This document shows, piece by piece, positions 1 to 48,465 of a stretch of 64,000 nt of DNA; positions within the stretch are counted from its first letter, which is position 1; each line of letters begins with the position of its first letter. Under the pieces are notes generated by a model. The model saw only the letters and a list, made by a program, of their open reading frames with translations, had not been told where the DNA came from and ran no database searches. Made by a program: the position numbers and the translations under genes. The stretch is from positions 67,475,806 to 67,539,805 of the forward strand of contig CM074179.1 of assembly GCA_037179385.1 (NCBI GenBank), read 5' to 3'. Origin of the DNA: Holothuria scabra (taxonomy: Eukaryota > Echinodermata > Holothuroidea > Aspidochirotida > Holothuriidae).

Positions 1-3000
1 GACTCTTAACGCTGGCAAGACATAGTCCTCTCCTCCCGGTCACCCATGTTTCTAGTGACACAGTTGATACTCGTTCCTTCCATGTACCCTGACCGAAATT
101 TCCGAACTGCCTTGACATTGTCTTCCCTCGGGTTACTTTTTACACATGACATCAGACCTTAACTATATGAGATGTGCATTATTAATGATCCGAACTTAAT
201 ATGTGCGTACTCAGTTGCGTGGGGCTACGTGAGTATATGTTTACGATTATATAAAAACGCCTATTACATGAATTAGCATCATGGCAATTTTTGCTCATCA
301 CATATTACGAAACAGTGCAACTGAAAAACATCAACCTGAGTTAAGACAACAACTTAAATTTAGACAACAAAATGAATCAGAAAATAAAATGAGTTTGAAC
401 AACAACTGGAATTTTGACAACAAATAAGTTTCATCAACAATAATTTGAGATTAGACAACGTAAATTTAAACAAGGAAATGTATATTCGACAACAAAATAT
501 GCTCGTCTTTTCGTGTTCCATACACATACTCTACTTCTTGTAGGTCTGCACCTGTTTCAACAGTTCACAAGACCAGGTCGTGTACAAACTGACGATGTGA
601 CAGATGCCTGTAGGTGGTGCACGACAGGGCTGAGTACCTTTATGAAAATCGGTGCAATTTGGTAAAGAGGAGGGACCTGTTTCTGGCGCTTGTTCAGTAG
701 GCACAGACCGCCCTCGGTCAGGCTCAGAAAGCATAGTGAATCTTCAGTTCCCTTCAGTAAGCCAGTGCTTGGAGATTATGACGCTTCCAAACACATTAAA
801 TGTCTGACCGCTAAGGCAGCTTCTTTTTAAGCTTCACCCTGTCACCTGACTGGGACATTCACAATTGGCACTAAAAAGACTCATTGCTTTTTGCGATATT
901 TCGTCTGTTTTATTTCTGACCCGTTTCTTTTGTACTAAAGACTTTCTAAGGACTGTCTTTGTCGTCTGCTACCTCTCACAGGCCTATCATGATGATTTCA
1001 TCCATTGCCATTTCATTGCCATAATATAAAATTTTAAGCTTCCGTCGTTAGTCGTCTAATCTAAAATTTATTCAAATAGCTGTTACGAAGATTTTGTGAA
1101 ATTTTCCTTCTCCGAAAATATTTGATTACATTTTGGAAAATTATCAAAACTATAATTTATTTGTTAGACTTGAAGAATGGGTCAGGGTGGCAACACATCA
1201 CAATGTCAGACACACAAAAAACTTATCGAAGCTAAATTTTTACAGACAGTCGTTTCGTAAAAAAACCTTTATTGAAACTTAACACTTGTCGGTAAAGAAA
1301 TTGTACTTCAAAGAAACAGCTAATAATGACCTTGATTCTGGATTACCTCGGTTTGACAAAATATGACCATCAATATAATGTGAAAGTCAGAAAGGGAACA
1401 CCAATGAAAAAAGGACCTTTGAATCAAATTTTGTTACTTTAAAAGGGATTAATGAATCCAAAGTACATTTTGTCTGCAAGATTTGTACATTGGATCTCCT
1501 TCCCTAACAACTCCCTGATCTAATCTATGTCTGGATTCTATGAAACCGTGAGAAAAATGAGGTTATCCTGTGCGCCAGCTATACTTGGCCCCCTTGGATA
1601 AGATTCGCCTGTAATTGTCCAGACCTTTTAACATCTTTGTCCCTTCTGACGTGATGTGTTGCCCATGGATATGTTTCCTTGCCTTCGGGTGGTTGTGTGT
1701 GTGATTGCTGAATTCAGACGTGTCGTGCTTCATTAGGCTTGTGCTGTTGTTGCCCATGTGCATGGTGTTGCATTGTAGGTGTGGTGTTGCGTAAGGATCC
1801 CTGTTAGAGCTTAGGGAGTGTATCGCGCGTTTTCAATGGATATTACATCATATCTGTTATTGTGGTTGGGCGCATTCCGTGCTGATCACGTGGCCACATT
1901 TCAGTTTATCGGAAGACTCCCATCAAGAAACAAACCGTTCCTTTGGGAAACGGTTCGTACAGGGGGGGGGGGGGGAAGGTATGTGGCATGATGCGTGGAA
2001 AATATCGTTTATTACGGAATGCGAGACAGTTTTCCTCACAGAAGCTAAATGTCATTAAGTAGGTTAATTACGATATTCAGTAGGCCAACAGGCCATCGTC
2101 TGTACAAACCAGTCAAGAAGAGGAATGCGGTTATACGTAGGTCTATTTTTTACTCTCTTTCCAGATCGTTTGTGTTTAGTACGGAATTAAATTTTCAACT
2201 TCAATTTACTTAGAATCATTTGGCCACCACATTTATTTAGTATTCGATTTTTAATGTAATTTTAAAGACAACTGTATAGATTAAAAACATGCGTGTAATT
2301 TTTTCTTTTGGCAATTTCCTAAAAATTCGGCAGAGCGGCTTGCAACAATATTTCCGTTTGAGTTACATACATCTATATTGTAAATGCACGGCACGTGTAC
2401 CGTAAATGCGGGTACAGTGCAAGTCACTGGTGCGGAAGCAGCTTTTAGTAGAAAATCAGTCATGCGTACGGCCAATCGGGATCCGTGTACAAGCAATATT
2501 CCCGATTGAGCGAAGATTTCTAACGTGTTTAAGGTAAATGTTGTCAATGAACAAAACAATTCGCAAAACGTACAATAATCAAATATAGTAAAACAGCAAC
2601 TCCGAATTTTCGAGCGAATCTCGTATCATCTCCAAACCATTTAGCTTCTTGATGTTTATAGGCGATTGCTAAGCGTATTCAAAGTCAAGCGTATTCATAC
2701 CTTCATCAGACAGTTCATTTAATACCAGGCACTCATTCTAAACCAGAGCCAAACTTTTATCACTTGATGTCCTCCTCACTTGTTGAATTGACCAGCCAGT
2801 CCATCTACCATAAATTGGCAACCAGAGATCAGTTTTTGTCATGTCCGTTGTGTTTTCGGTACGTGACCACATTTTCTAGTTGTTCCATTGGTTCGTGGTC
2901 TTTCGTATGGATTCCAAAATTTCTAGAATCCTGTAACTGCATGATGAAACGTTCCCTCTTACTTTTTGTTACATCTTTCATTTTTGCCTGATTAACTCTT

Positions 3001-3829
3001 ATCGCTTCAGGGAGGAAAAAAAGCCCACTACATGCAGACTTGATTAAGTCAAGTTTCATATCTGATTTATTGATTGACAGTAAAAGATGTGTTCCAATAC
3101 ACAAAAATTTACATTTGGGGTTAGCTAACAGTTCAGTCAGCATGTGTTAATTGCTTGTCACGCAGTGTGAACACAATGAAAGCATAGCTCATTTGAGGCC
3201 AAAGATCATGTAACAAACTAAGATATTAATTACAACCCATACCGCCTTTGATGTACTGGGGTGTTTACGTTCCTTTTTCTAGAAGCGACGTCACAGCATG
3301 TGGTTTTAGTTTTGTTTTCCCGTCGGCACATGTTGTTCTTGTTTTTCAGTGTCCGTTCTTTAAAAAGAAAGTATTTACAGTTTTCTTCAATACTTGAGGC
3401 CCAAAAAAAAAAAAAAAAAAAAGGAATCTGTACACGTAATGATTGAAGATAAGGTAGACTGCATTTCATAATTCATTAGACTTACTGCAGCGACGTGGAC
3501 ATGTGCAATTTTGTGAATTGTTGTTTGGTGTGAAATCTAGTCCGCGTAGATATCACTGCAGGCCAGTGGTGGGTAAGCAGTTTTCTTCAGCACTTACAGA
3601 CCTCAAACCCATTTTTACGCGTTCTGGTAAATTGTTGTGAAAGAGTACATTACATTTGCAGTCAACGAGTCATATAGCTTACTGTGGGGCTTCGTTTCGC
3701 CATTTTTGAAGTTGAAGCACCACCCTTTTCCAAATCAAGTATATGGTTACTTACATCGAGGGTTAATAAAGTTAAAAATCAACAAGAAAATTCATCATTC
3801 AGGAAAAGTGTTGCAATATTAATCTCTAG
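1..3829. other. No gene seen; presumed 5' flank or first intron
   Basis: AT-rich sequence with a degenerate GACAACAA-rich stretch (about 340-500), a G run at 1963-1974 and an A run at 3402-3422. The missing first exon of the Ig-NACHT gene could lie here or before the window. No convincing phase-1 signal exon was found. Confidence 0.5.
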
Positions 3830-4159
3830 AGGCCTGTATACACGAGCAACATTTGTAAAACATTCTCAAAACACTTCACCGGCAACAAACTTAAAACATG
3901 CTTGTTTTTGCTTTGTTACACTGTGTTGACATAGTAAAAACAATTTTAAAAACATTTTGAAAATGTTTTGGAAATGTTTTTGAAAAAATTGAGAATGCAT
4001 TTCTCTTGCAAAATTTCCAAAACATTTTCAAAACATGTTGCTTACCCTGTCTACACTGTGCAACAAATCGAAAACAAGCATGTTTTTGGATGTGTTGCCA
4101 GTGGGTGTTTTGGAAATATTTGGGATTGTTTTGCAAATGTTGCCCTTGTGCACAGGCCT
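3830..4159. mobile_element. Foldback/MITE-like element with ~33-bp TIRs
   Basis: AGGCCTGTATACACGAGCAA at the left matches, as a reverse complement, the right end (TTGCCCTTGTGCACAGGCCT) with few mismatches, and the match runs on through CATTTGTAAAACA. The inside has many AAACATTTT and AAAATGTTT blocks that can pair. No coding content. Confidence 0.7.
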
Positions 4160-4762
4160 TAAGAGCTGTTTTCTGCAAAATTCGTTTCCTGCAATATCCT
4201 TGAAGAATAATTGTTTTTAGTTCCCAATAACCTTCAGATTCTTTCGCTTTCTCAATGTGTTTGCCGACACCTTTTTGAGAAAGCTGTCACCGAAGCTGGT
4301 GCTTGCCAGGTACCTTATCAAATTGCTTTCATTTCTGGGGAAGGTTAAATAAAAAAACGGAGTCCCTGTTCAAAAATGAATGAAGAGTCTAGAGCGTTGC
4401 ATTTAAAAAGTATTTACATGATAAAGAGATTACTTTTTTTTAATAGAAGTTCCCTAAAATGTCACCCTTCAAGCCTAGGTAATACATTTGTAGACGTCAA
4501 AATGCAACATGATTCGTCATAATGACTAAGTGTATTTATAAGTCCACAGCAACACTGCAAGTTGCAAAAAAATGAGACAGGTCCCACGGTTTAATAAATG
4601 TTAACAAAATTTTAGCAAACATTTTGAATTCTGGAGAGATGTTAAATCCTTAAACACATAATGTATTTATCAAATTTTTATTGACCGGGGAAGGGCTTTC
4701 GACAAGCATCAGGACATATATTATAAGCTGGTCTTTATGTAATGCTATTTCCTCGTTTACAG

Positions 4763-38504
<33,742 letters not shown>

Positions 38505-38800
38505 AGAGGTTACATGTCAAGGTGTTTGGAAACAACAAGGGAGCCAGAATAATATGTCTTATTCTGTTGTTACACTGTACATAATATCTTATTTAAAGAA
38601 ATATTTTTTGCAAACCCTGTTATTTGTTTTTGTCTTTGACTTTTTGCTGATTGTCTTAAGTTTTATTTTAACTAAGTTTGATGTTTTCGGCTTGTAATGT
38701 AGTGCGTTGTGGTTTTCATGTTAGTGCGCACCCCTGCATTCTATTTGCCTCCTTTTCAAGTATTTTGCTATTTTTTGTATCAATAAAGAGGCTGTGAGCC
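38505..38800 (+). other. Probable 3' UTR and polyadenylation signal
   Basis: The stretch after the predicted stop carries AATAAA at 38782-38787, followed by a T/G-containing region. It fits the 3' end of the Ig-NACHT gene. Confidence 0.5.
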
Positions 38801-38899
38801 TTCGGTACCACCGTATCTAAAGCTGCTTTGGAATCTAATATTCTCATTCATATATCTCTGCGGCATTTATTAGTGACATATGAAAGCTAAATGTGCTGG

Positions 38900-41800
38900 C
38901 CCATGTAACATCGCTACATCCTTTGAATATTAGCTACGCATACTTTAGAAACGACTTCCTCTGAGTTACAATTTGATATTATAATATAATCAGATTTACG
39001 ACGTGATTAACTTTGATTCCAATTTACTTATATCTTTGATGCCACTTCTTTAAATATGGACCCTACTGCTGTTGTGCAATGGAATATGAAAAACAAGCCA
39101 GTGAACCACATCCGGAAAGAGCCAGTTGCTGGTCCATCTTAAATTAATTTGTTAGAAATTAAGCCCTCAGACCCTATGTAACTAAGTAGCTTTCTTGATC
39201 CTACTGCAATGGATATCTGAGACATTCTTTACTGTATCATAAATATGTTAAATGGTAAAGGTATATTTACAAGATCAACATTCCAACAGGTCGTTCGATT
39301 ACAAAGAAATACAGAAGTATCTGAGGCAATCAGCCCACAATATGTAACATTGTTCTAACAAAGCAAAGGAGAAGAGTATGAGCATATGATGGGGACGTAA
39401 ACTGAAATATTTTTGTACTTCTGATCAGACCCTAAAGAACATCTACCAGAATATCTCTTAACAAAGTGAATATTTGCGGTCCGTGGAAAGTGAAAAGGAT
39501 TTTTTGTAGAATGCTTGTGATTATCTTAATGTGTAACGGTCAAATGTTAGGTTCAAGCGTTCCCTATTATGTATTTATAACAATAAAGGTACAGTTTACT
39601 TACAGCAAACTAAAGGGAGTGGTAGGTCATCACAAAAGTGTCGGTTTCGGGATCTGGATTCAATTCCTGTAAGGTTATTCACGTTTTGAAAGTTCACGAA
39701 TGCGCATTAACCAACACGTAATTTGCTTAATCTTTTGTAAAGAAACGTGTACATTTTCATCATAAAAGAAAAAATGTTTTCTCTTTGTCTTTATTCGCGT
39801 CATACCACAAAACTATTCTTGGCGCACACCTCTAGAAAATGTGACATGCGCTATTTAGATGTTGTGCATGAGCTTATTATCTCAGTCGACATTAATGTAC
39901 ATAGACCTTAAATTTGTTTAGCGTGGAAATATCAGCAAATAATGTAAAACAAACTTTTCCTCCTCCATGTTGATGTCAATAGATTATTAAAAAAACCACT
40001 ACAGGACATTTATACTAACATAAAATGGCTAGTTTTATTGTATTATTTCCTTAATAATTTTAATATTATGAAGATTAAGCTTTTAATTGACAGGTGTAAT
40101 ATCACGTACGCTTTGTACTTCTAAGTAATCGTTTTAATCGGATTCAATAGTTACCTATGGGGGTCATATGACGATTCCCCTTTGAAATGACGTAATTTAC
40201 GTGAGTGGAGTTGAAACTGTTCACAATGTTCATATAAGTTTATCTTTACTGCAACCCCATTCTCCACTCTCTCGTACCTGTTGTGATTCGTGCAGTGGTG
40301 TCGGAAGGAATTGTTTAATAGGAATGGAACATACAACTTAAAAACTATTTTTTTTTTACTTCAAGCAGTTTCAATTCTCCTAGACTGCTAACTTAAGCTC
40401 CATCCCACAAATGTCTAAATTTTAAATCACTCCCATCCACACAGAATTGCAATTGATTGCTTCAGGGTGGGCTTTAAAGACCCCAATGTGTAATCAGAAC
40501 GGTGCGTGTGCTGCGTAATATAAGCTTCGATGCTCTGCATTTTTTGTTCTCCACCAAAAAGCAGTGCCAATTGAGAAATTTTATGGACTGCTTTATAATT
40601 TGTTACTTGGTTGAGAGGATTAGCCCTTTAAGAGCCCGAAGTTGACGTGGAAGAGGGTAAAAAGGTTTTGTTGTTCTAATGAACAATATGCAGAAAGTCA
40701 CCTTGAAAATAGTGACAATGCAATGTGTGATTTTCCACTGTTGACAAAATATTTTCCCCTCTGAAAATCTTTTTGTTCGTAAGACGAGCAAAGATCCCAA
40801 ATGGCTCTATATTAGAAGCGTTTTAAGCATATTTTAAGACATATTACTGTTCAATGCTGGGTAAGGTTGAGCTACTTCAGAGTGATTGCCCCGACTGACT
40901 GATTTTATATGAGGTCCTGACTGCTTTCCGTGTCCGGCAGAGAGAGGGCAATTGCTCCTTTGCTACCTCCTTGTACCGGGTACAAACAGCAAGGGATGCG
41001 CATTATATTGTGGGTTAAACAAGTAACCAATGACCAGGGGTAATGATTGTGCCAAAGCGCTTTGAGATTTTTCATATAGCGGCGCCATATTAATGCAAAT
41101 CATTATTTTTATTACCTCATTGCTAAAACTAAAGGATACATGTTAATTCTAATAAGTGTTGCAAGTTTTCTTTGTCAAGATTTAAAAGACAATGACTAAT
41201 ATTGCTTTTATCTATGCATGAGCTGTCATTCATTGGACGTTTTTATACTATAATAGTATAGAGATGACTAACTTTCTCTTTAGCAGTTATTTTTTATTCT
41301 TTTTGTTGTAATTAGAGCCACATACGTTAAGTCAAAGTGTCAAGATGTGATCTGCTTATTTGTGCCCATGAATTAGTAGGGGAGGAGCAAAATACGTGCT
41401 GCCACAAGGGTACACCTTATCATAAAACAATAAATATCATCGTCTTTTGCTTGAAATTAGGTATGAAACTTTTAATCTTTACTGCACTTTAAAGTGTTAT
41501 GTGATTTGGCTTCTACACATATAATATTGTGAGCCTGTAGAGCTTTTGATTGCCTCGATCTCTCAATTTTAAGAGAAATATCCTTGGCCTTTCCCGCTGT
41601 TAACATGCGTAAGCGATTACGGTAATTCTTTTTATTAAATTTGGGCCCAAAATTATTGCGCTTATTTGCATTTTACAATCGTCAATTATTCAAAGGTTTC
41701 CCTAACAGGCATATGGTACTGAAGAATGCTTTTCAAAGACGTCGATCTGAATAACGTACACCATCAAGCCGAGCGGCTTTTCCTACAGTGTATTTTAACG

Positions 41801-42970
41801 AGGTATATTTTCAAGCTTTTAAGCCGTGCCCTGATGGTAGAGAATATGGGCCGACGAGGTAATGTTAGCACATATAACTCACATCATACATTTACATAAG
41901 ATTCGCTTACTGAATTGTGTGGGTAAAGTACTTGACCACCTTGATCCAAAAGGTACCCATGGTAGCAATTTAAGAATCTCAATGGGAGCAGAGCCCGATA
42001 TCGAGTATTATCTAAATGACACTTTCGAAACTGAAGATTGTCTGTCCTACATGACAGGAAAGGGGTGACCTGATTCTTATTTACGTATAGGCCACGTTGC
42101 CGTCAAGGCTGTAGTGAACCTGTCAATGAATGAAGGCACTGAATTTCTGATTGCACGAAAGTTAGTCCAAGGAAGGGATAATTAAGTACTCATCTTTCGA
42201 AGACTGATGTGTTTGTCGTACATTTGGCCAATTTGTATTAAATATGAACGGTTGGTAAAATAAAAAGTAGGAAAATTGTCTGGTGAAATAGCATTACGTT
42301 ATTTCTTTCACAGAAGTTATTATGGCAGAAAGTGGAATAAGTTATTTCTCAAGAAGTATCTCCGGTAAAGATTAATGAAATCCAATCAGCTCGTCCATAG
42401 ACCGGCGTTATTGCCAAGTGGGGCATAACAAACAATTTCTCAAATTGAAAATTAAACAAAGCGAAGCCAACCTACAAAGCTTCACTAGCTATTTTAAGAT
42501 ATTGTGGAGAATTAAAACATCATTGTGGGTTCACTGGCATTACGCTAATATTGCAGTGTTATTATTTAGCCTCCATTTTGACTTAGGCACATTTGCTTTA
42601 TGTTGTTGATTGTGTGTACCTGTTGTACAAACTTGATGGAAGAAAAAATAAAGATTTTCCTTAAGTTTCTCTTCTTTCGCAAGACTCATCATCAGATCTC
42701 ATTCACTTATTTCCTTCACCGAGAAGTGTTTTCGGTTTTACTAAAAATCACATGCTGCAACTTCATGCTTACACTTGTTAAATCGGAGTCTTCGTAAGAG
42801 TTGTTAAAGGCTGAGGTGTTGGGACAAAATTATTTTGCCTATGTCGCTATGCCAAGAGACCATTCATTTATTGTGACTGAAACTGAAAAAAACAATCAAC
42901 ATTTGTTCACGGAAAAGGATATCTACATGGTTGTTTGAAAGTGTAATAGCATTTGAGGCATTCACATAAA
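38900..42970. other. No gene seen
   Basis: Unique AT-rich sequence. A short open stretch at about 41930-42068 (VLDHLDPKGTHGSNL) looks protein-like but has no splice or homology support. Confidence 0.5.
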
Positions 42971-42975
42971 CTAAG

Positions 42976-43356
42976 TTGATTCCATCCTTAAAGGGTTTAA
43001 CTTATATAGAAAGGTTAAAGAAACTTAAGCTCCCAACTCTTAAGTACAGTAGATTAAGAGGAGATATGATCGAGATTTTTAAAATTGTCTCAGGTGTGTA
43101 TGACAGAGGTGTTACTGAAGGTTTTCTGAAGTTAATTTCAATTACTCATACCCGTGGTCATAGTCGGAAGTTACTCAAAGAATTTTGTAGGCTCAACAAT
43201 ACAAAATTTAGTTTTGTCTGTAGGATTGTAGATATTTGGAATAGCCTTGCTGAGAGTTTAGTTTCTGCAACTACTGTTTTTCAGTTTGAGGCGGCTTTGG
43301 ATGGGTATTGGGCTGGCCATGAGATGTTGTATAACTACAAGGCAGACTTTTTGTAA
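42976..43356 (+). pseudogene. C-terminal fragment of a CR1/RTE-type LINE ORF2
   Basis: The open frame has YIERLKKLKLPTLKYSRLR, GDMIEIFKIVSGVYD, ITHTRGHSRKL and VDIWNSLAESLVSATTV. This is the conserved tail after the RT domain in CR1/RTE-like LINEs. The RT itself is absent, as expected from 5' truncation on insertion. The frame stops at 43354-43356. Confidence 0.75.
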
Positions 43357-43479
43357 TTTTAGTATGGCAGTCACCCACAGCTCTTTGATCGTTACTACAG
43401 TTCCAGATCAAGAAGATTAAGAAGATGTGGACGTATAGGTCAATAGACCTCCGTCCACTGAGGTTCCTAAGGTATCCTA

Positions 43480-46400
43480 ATCTATAAAATATTCATCGCT
43501 TGAAAAATTCAACCGCGTCTAGTCTTGGTAATGGATCACTAACAGTAGTACAAGCTAATTGATTCATTTGCATAGGACTGCGGGACTGAGACACCTGATG
43601 CTTACTAGAGTCCTTGGTTGTTTTTTAAACGCATCGAAGACACGGCTTTAGTTGTATTATACAAATAGCAAATTTCTCACCCGCAACGTTATTCTTAACA
43701 TTTTTAAATACACATCGCAATATGTCATATAGGCTACTCTTTTCTACATTTGAGTATGTATAGTAGAAGTCTGCACTGGATGAACTTTGATAAGTGCACT
43801 GGTGAAAATTAGTTGCGGCTTGGTTGGAACTCAATGTACACTCAACACAAAGATGGCAAAAGGGAGCTCCCTGGTACAGTTACTCCAAAGGTTTACGCAC
43901 TTAATCTTCACCAAGACTCTTTACTAATCAGTGAATCACTAAATGCTGAAGCTTTTCTTGTAATTGGTTTTTTCTAATACTTTCTTAAAGTACTCCCAGA
44001 GCTCAAACCTGTTTGTTGTGATATGTCTGTTATACGAACAGAGGCAGCGTGAGGCTTTGTTACCACTAACTGTCTATGATTGATTCCATGCCAAGGTATT
44101 TTGGAACGTAGTAAACGAACGTGACATTGGTGACTTACTTTACTCGATAGAGTACATGCAACCTTAGGCTAGTCTTATACTAAAGTAGGCCTAGAATTCT
44201 ATTTTCATGTGCATTCAAACTTACTACAATACTTACGGGAATATACTTAGGCTTCACGCAGTATGGGTTGCTAACGTAAAATGTTGGGACTATTAAGACT
44301 TCAGCTTCAGTGCTCTTCGATACTTGTTCATTCGTGTGATAATAGGATACTGGAAATGTGCACTGTCAGCCTGCAACATACTTGCTTCCAACGGATTGCT
44401 TTGTCTCTTATCAAAAAGTCCATCTACTTCAAGATGTAGACTTAATATTTCTGCTTGGCAGATCTTCTCGAAGGGAACATGATAATGCCAACTCCTTTTT
44501 TTCGAATTCCTGATTCTTCAAATAAACCCGTAATAATATGAAATACAAACGGTGAAGATTATTGATAGTAGGATGGCATTCTCCAGTGACATGTTGTGTA
44601 AGGAGACTTTTATTTGAGTCCGAAATAACCCGTTCTTCAGCCAACATTCCTAACAATTTAGGAAACTATGCCTGTGTAGGTCATCCAGCTTTTTCACGAG
44701 CTATTTTCGATAGACTTCCACTATGTAGCTAATACATGCGTCTACACGTCGAAAAATTGATTGCGCGGCAAAAAGTCCTAGTCCAGCTAATTGAAAATGC
44801 ATCAATATTCTCATCTCCTTGGGCAGGTTGGTAAGTATAGTACATTATCAACTGAGCATTGAGTCTTGATGCGAAAAATAACATCACGAGTCCCAAAATT
44901 TGCACATAATTTGTTAGAGATTGAGATTCAGCATCCATTCAAGTTAGTCTTTAACTTTGCCTGAGCTTTTATCTGCAACTTCATTTGTAACACCAGGTAT
45001 GCGAGTTGAAGACACCCAGATGATCCAGATACTTTATTTTATTGTATGCTGCCCTGAGTTTATTAGTGGCATGCAATCTGCCTCTTGTGCTTAGATTTTG
45101 TCATCTGTGGCACCTAATCCAGACTCTTAATCATCAGATTTTATTGTTAACCCTGCAATGACATGGTCGAGAACTTTCATGGAGGCATATACTCTTGACA
45201 TTCAACATTTTAACTCTTCCTTAGCCACGACTGAAAGTGTCGTTCTTGTATCAAAACGGCCATCATTCTTCCTGCGTTTTTCTGTTTCAAGTTCTTCAGA
45301 AAAATTTATACAACGTTTACCGCAGTAAAAGGAGTCAAAATGTTCCAAGTAATGATGAGACTTTTCTGATGCTTGGAAATTAAACTTCTAGAACATCATG
45401 GCACACTGGCGTTATTTCAAATTTTTATCAACAGATGATGTAACAAACGTATGTCATCAATTTAAGCGAATACCATGCGTCCATCTCTCCTGAATCATGC
45501 CAAAATTGACCATTTGAAATTCAGAAATTTCTGATGGCACTGTGCTATCGGCACAGAATAATCGGCATCCTTCAGATCGATTTATGTTAAGTTACATTCT
45601 GGGACATCACATTCTACGCAAAAATTACTGGGTCCATTTTAAAGTATTGGTATTCCCTATTCTATGCACTCATTTAAATATGAGAGGTACAGATCATGTC
45701 AAACCACAGGCTTTCTTTCGACAGTAAAGATATCAAACAGAAACTGCCCCCTTTCACCGTGACTTGATTATATTACATCTCCTCCTTGTAACAGCATGGT
45801 CTCCTTATCTACTGCCAAAATTCCTTCAGAGCTTAGCCTATATGATAAAGGTAGTCTTACTTGAATAGGTGGTCTACTGTATTTTACAATAGGCCTAGTG
45901 TGGCTTATTTTAAAACCACTGTTAGCCCGTCTTTTACCTTGTCAGAGTATAGTGCATCCATGTTTCAAGATATCCTTTAAATACACCCTCTTTACAGTTG
46001 AGAAGCAAACCTTACATTTGCGACCGATATTGTGCAATCTTTACGCCACATCACTTGCGGTGAAATGCATTCTGGGAGAACTTGCTTGAGCTAGCCTATG
46101 CAGAGAAAAAAGGGGCACCCGTTAAAAATGAAAACAAGAGGTGTGTTTTTCTGTGCTGTTTTTATGCTACAGTAGAATGTCATTGAAAAAAATTACCATA
46201 CTAAAACTCTATGCCACCATCCTCTGAAATTCCTATTTGAAGTGCAAGGGAAGCGATTTTTTTTTTGTCCCAAGGGACGGAAGTTTTTTTTCGTAAGATA
46301 GCGAGGGGGAAAGAATATGTCACAGATCAATCAAATTCTTGGAACTATAGGCGCACCCCTTATTCAAAAAAAAAAAAAAAAAAAAAAACATCTTTTGGAT

Positions 46401-46690
46401 ATTTAAATTCTGACACCGGATTACGAAAGAACTGGAGAAATAGGCTACCCAATCTTTGTAAAGCTTGCCCTTTTAATCTAGTAGGCCTATCTAAGATTTT
46501 GGAACAAATTTATTTTTTAAGATGCTCTTATCCCCTTGCAACACTATGAAAAAAAAACAACGAGCTTGGCTGTTAAGGTTGTGGTGGTCAAGTTTATCGG
46601 GCGCTGTATTATGTGATGTGTTCAGTTCACACGGTCTCACGTTGATTCTTTATAGACTCATCCAAGCGCGCAACCTATAGGAATGACCGT
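43480..46690. other. No gene seen
   Basis: Unique sequence with an A run at 46368-46387. No domain or element ends recognised. Confidence 0.5.
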
Positions 46691-46691
46691 C

Positions 46692-47850
46692 AGTGGCGGC
46701 CACAAGGGTTCATATTCCTATTTTTTTTTGTATAACTGTACCATACGTCCTTCCCTGATACTCGATTTCAAGTAGTGTTCAAAAGGAATTGTGGGATAAA
46801 GTTTTGGTACCCGTCGTTTATGGCGGACTTAAATCTCACCACCACCATCATTTGACTGCACGCTTGGATTTGTCTATAGGTCTATGAAAGTCTGACATCA
46901 GTCACTGACTATCGGTAAAGGCTACACAGACTAAACACAACATTTTTTTCGGACGTCAGTCGCCCGATAAACTTAATCCATCAATGGCTTCATGTTGTGC
47001 AGTTCCATATCTAACGTTAGGCCTCGGCGGATTGGAAATGATCATACGAAATAGCTACATGTACGTACGTGCGTATATGTATTGGCCAGGCTACATATAT
47101 TAAGAAACATTGCAATATTAGATGTGTCCATTCGGCATGCTGTCTCCCAGAAAGTCAGATCCGTTCGATTTTCCGAAGAAATAGTATCGAATACAGGAAA
47201 GCCCAGATCCTTCAGTAAGTTTGTAAGTTAGAAGTTAACATGATCGGAAGGTATGGCTCACTAAACTGATATGGATATGGACGCTTTAGACAAGTGCGTA
47301 ATTGTTATTATTCACGCGCTAGCTAGGCGTATTCTCCATTTTGACGCGACGGCAAATTTCATGTGTGTCGAGCTGATACGCACATCAAGTGAGTCTCAAT
47401 TAAGAAACTGGGCGTGAAAAAAATTATCAGACAAAACGTACCACTTCCATTTTTCACAGAAAACTTTGGAAGTTGTTATACACAGGAGTACTGCAATGGT
47501 CTCATGTACATGGGATTCATATTGAGATGATGTGATACTGATCTAAGCCGAGCACCACTATTAGTGGACATGCAGAACAGCGGATATTTTTTACAGACCC
47601 TGTTTGGAAAAAATATTCCTATTTTTATTAACAGTTCATACCAGGCCTGCTATTAAACATTGTATCTGGGGTCAACTTACTATTCTGGGGAATTGATTTT
47701 TTCTGATAATTTACACCTCACACCACCTTTCAAATAAGTATCACTAAAAACGTTGAAATAAACTTATGTTGGATTGAAACTATGAGTCTGGAGCACCCTC
47801 ATAACGCCTCCCTCACCCTGTCGCCCACCCTGCAGCAGCGCCACTGCTTA
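46692..47850. mobile_element. Possible element with CAGTGGCG ends
   Basis: CAGTGGCGGCC at the left and GCGCCACTG at about 47839-47847 could be the short ends of one element. No transposase frame; only about nine bases match, so support is slim. Confidence 0.25.
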
Positions 47851-48091
47851 TTCACCAACGCATACTCTCTCCACCTGCCCTTGGAATCAGCATTTAAATT
47901 TTGCAATTTTCTCTCAATTATTCTATAATTTCTTGCAACGTGTTTCGCCATACTACCAAATAAAGCTGAGTAGAAAATAACCGTCCATTAATGAAAGGAA
48001 AATTCAGCACTGGAATTTTTAGGGGGGTAAGGGGACACCCCTGTTGCTTCCCCTTAAGTCCACCCTAAAGAAATGCTTCTTTAGCTGGATC

Positions 48092-48465
48092 ATGAAAATC
48101 AAGGTTATTTCATAGCTGGGCATTTAAAACCTTAACCAGTTTTTTTACCTTTATCATTTGTTGATATGAATATGGCTAATGTAGATATCCCGGTAAAGGG
48201 ATCATGGACTGAGCTATTTTGTAATAAGAAGCCCAAAGGCACCATGATGATTCCTTACCGATCTTTATATTTCTTGAAATGAAAATCAAGGTTATTTCAT
48301 AGCTGAGCATTTAAGACCTTAACAACTTTTTACCTATATCAGTTGTTGATATGATTATGGCTGATGTAGATATCCCGATAAAGGGATCATGGACTGAGTT
48401 ATTATGTTATAAGAAGCCCAAAGGTACCATGATGATTCCTTACAGATCTTTATATTTCTTAGAAA
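48092..48465. repeat. Tandem duplication, 187-bp unit
   Basis: ATGAAAATCAAGGTTATTTC begins at 48092 and again at 48279. The two units are about 90% alike. Both can be read as DIPIKGSWTELLCYKKPKG or a close variant, so the unit may derive from a coding exon. Confidence 0.8.

Noticed and set aside
1836..2058. ATG with a leader-like start (MDITSYLLLWLGAF) before the first Ig exon
   Set aside because: The only phase-1 donor (C|GTGCTG) is weak and the frame soon turns glycine-rich from a G run. Not strong enough to call the missing first exon.
2941..2991. ATG ATG with a leader-like start (MMKRSLLLFVTSFIFA)
   Set aside because: It ends directly in TGA with no donor before it.
41862..42068. 68-residue frame with VLDHLDPKGTHGSNL
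   Set aside because: No recognisable family and no convincing splice sites.
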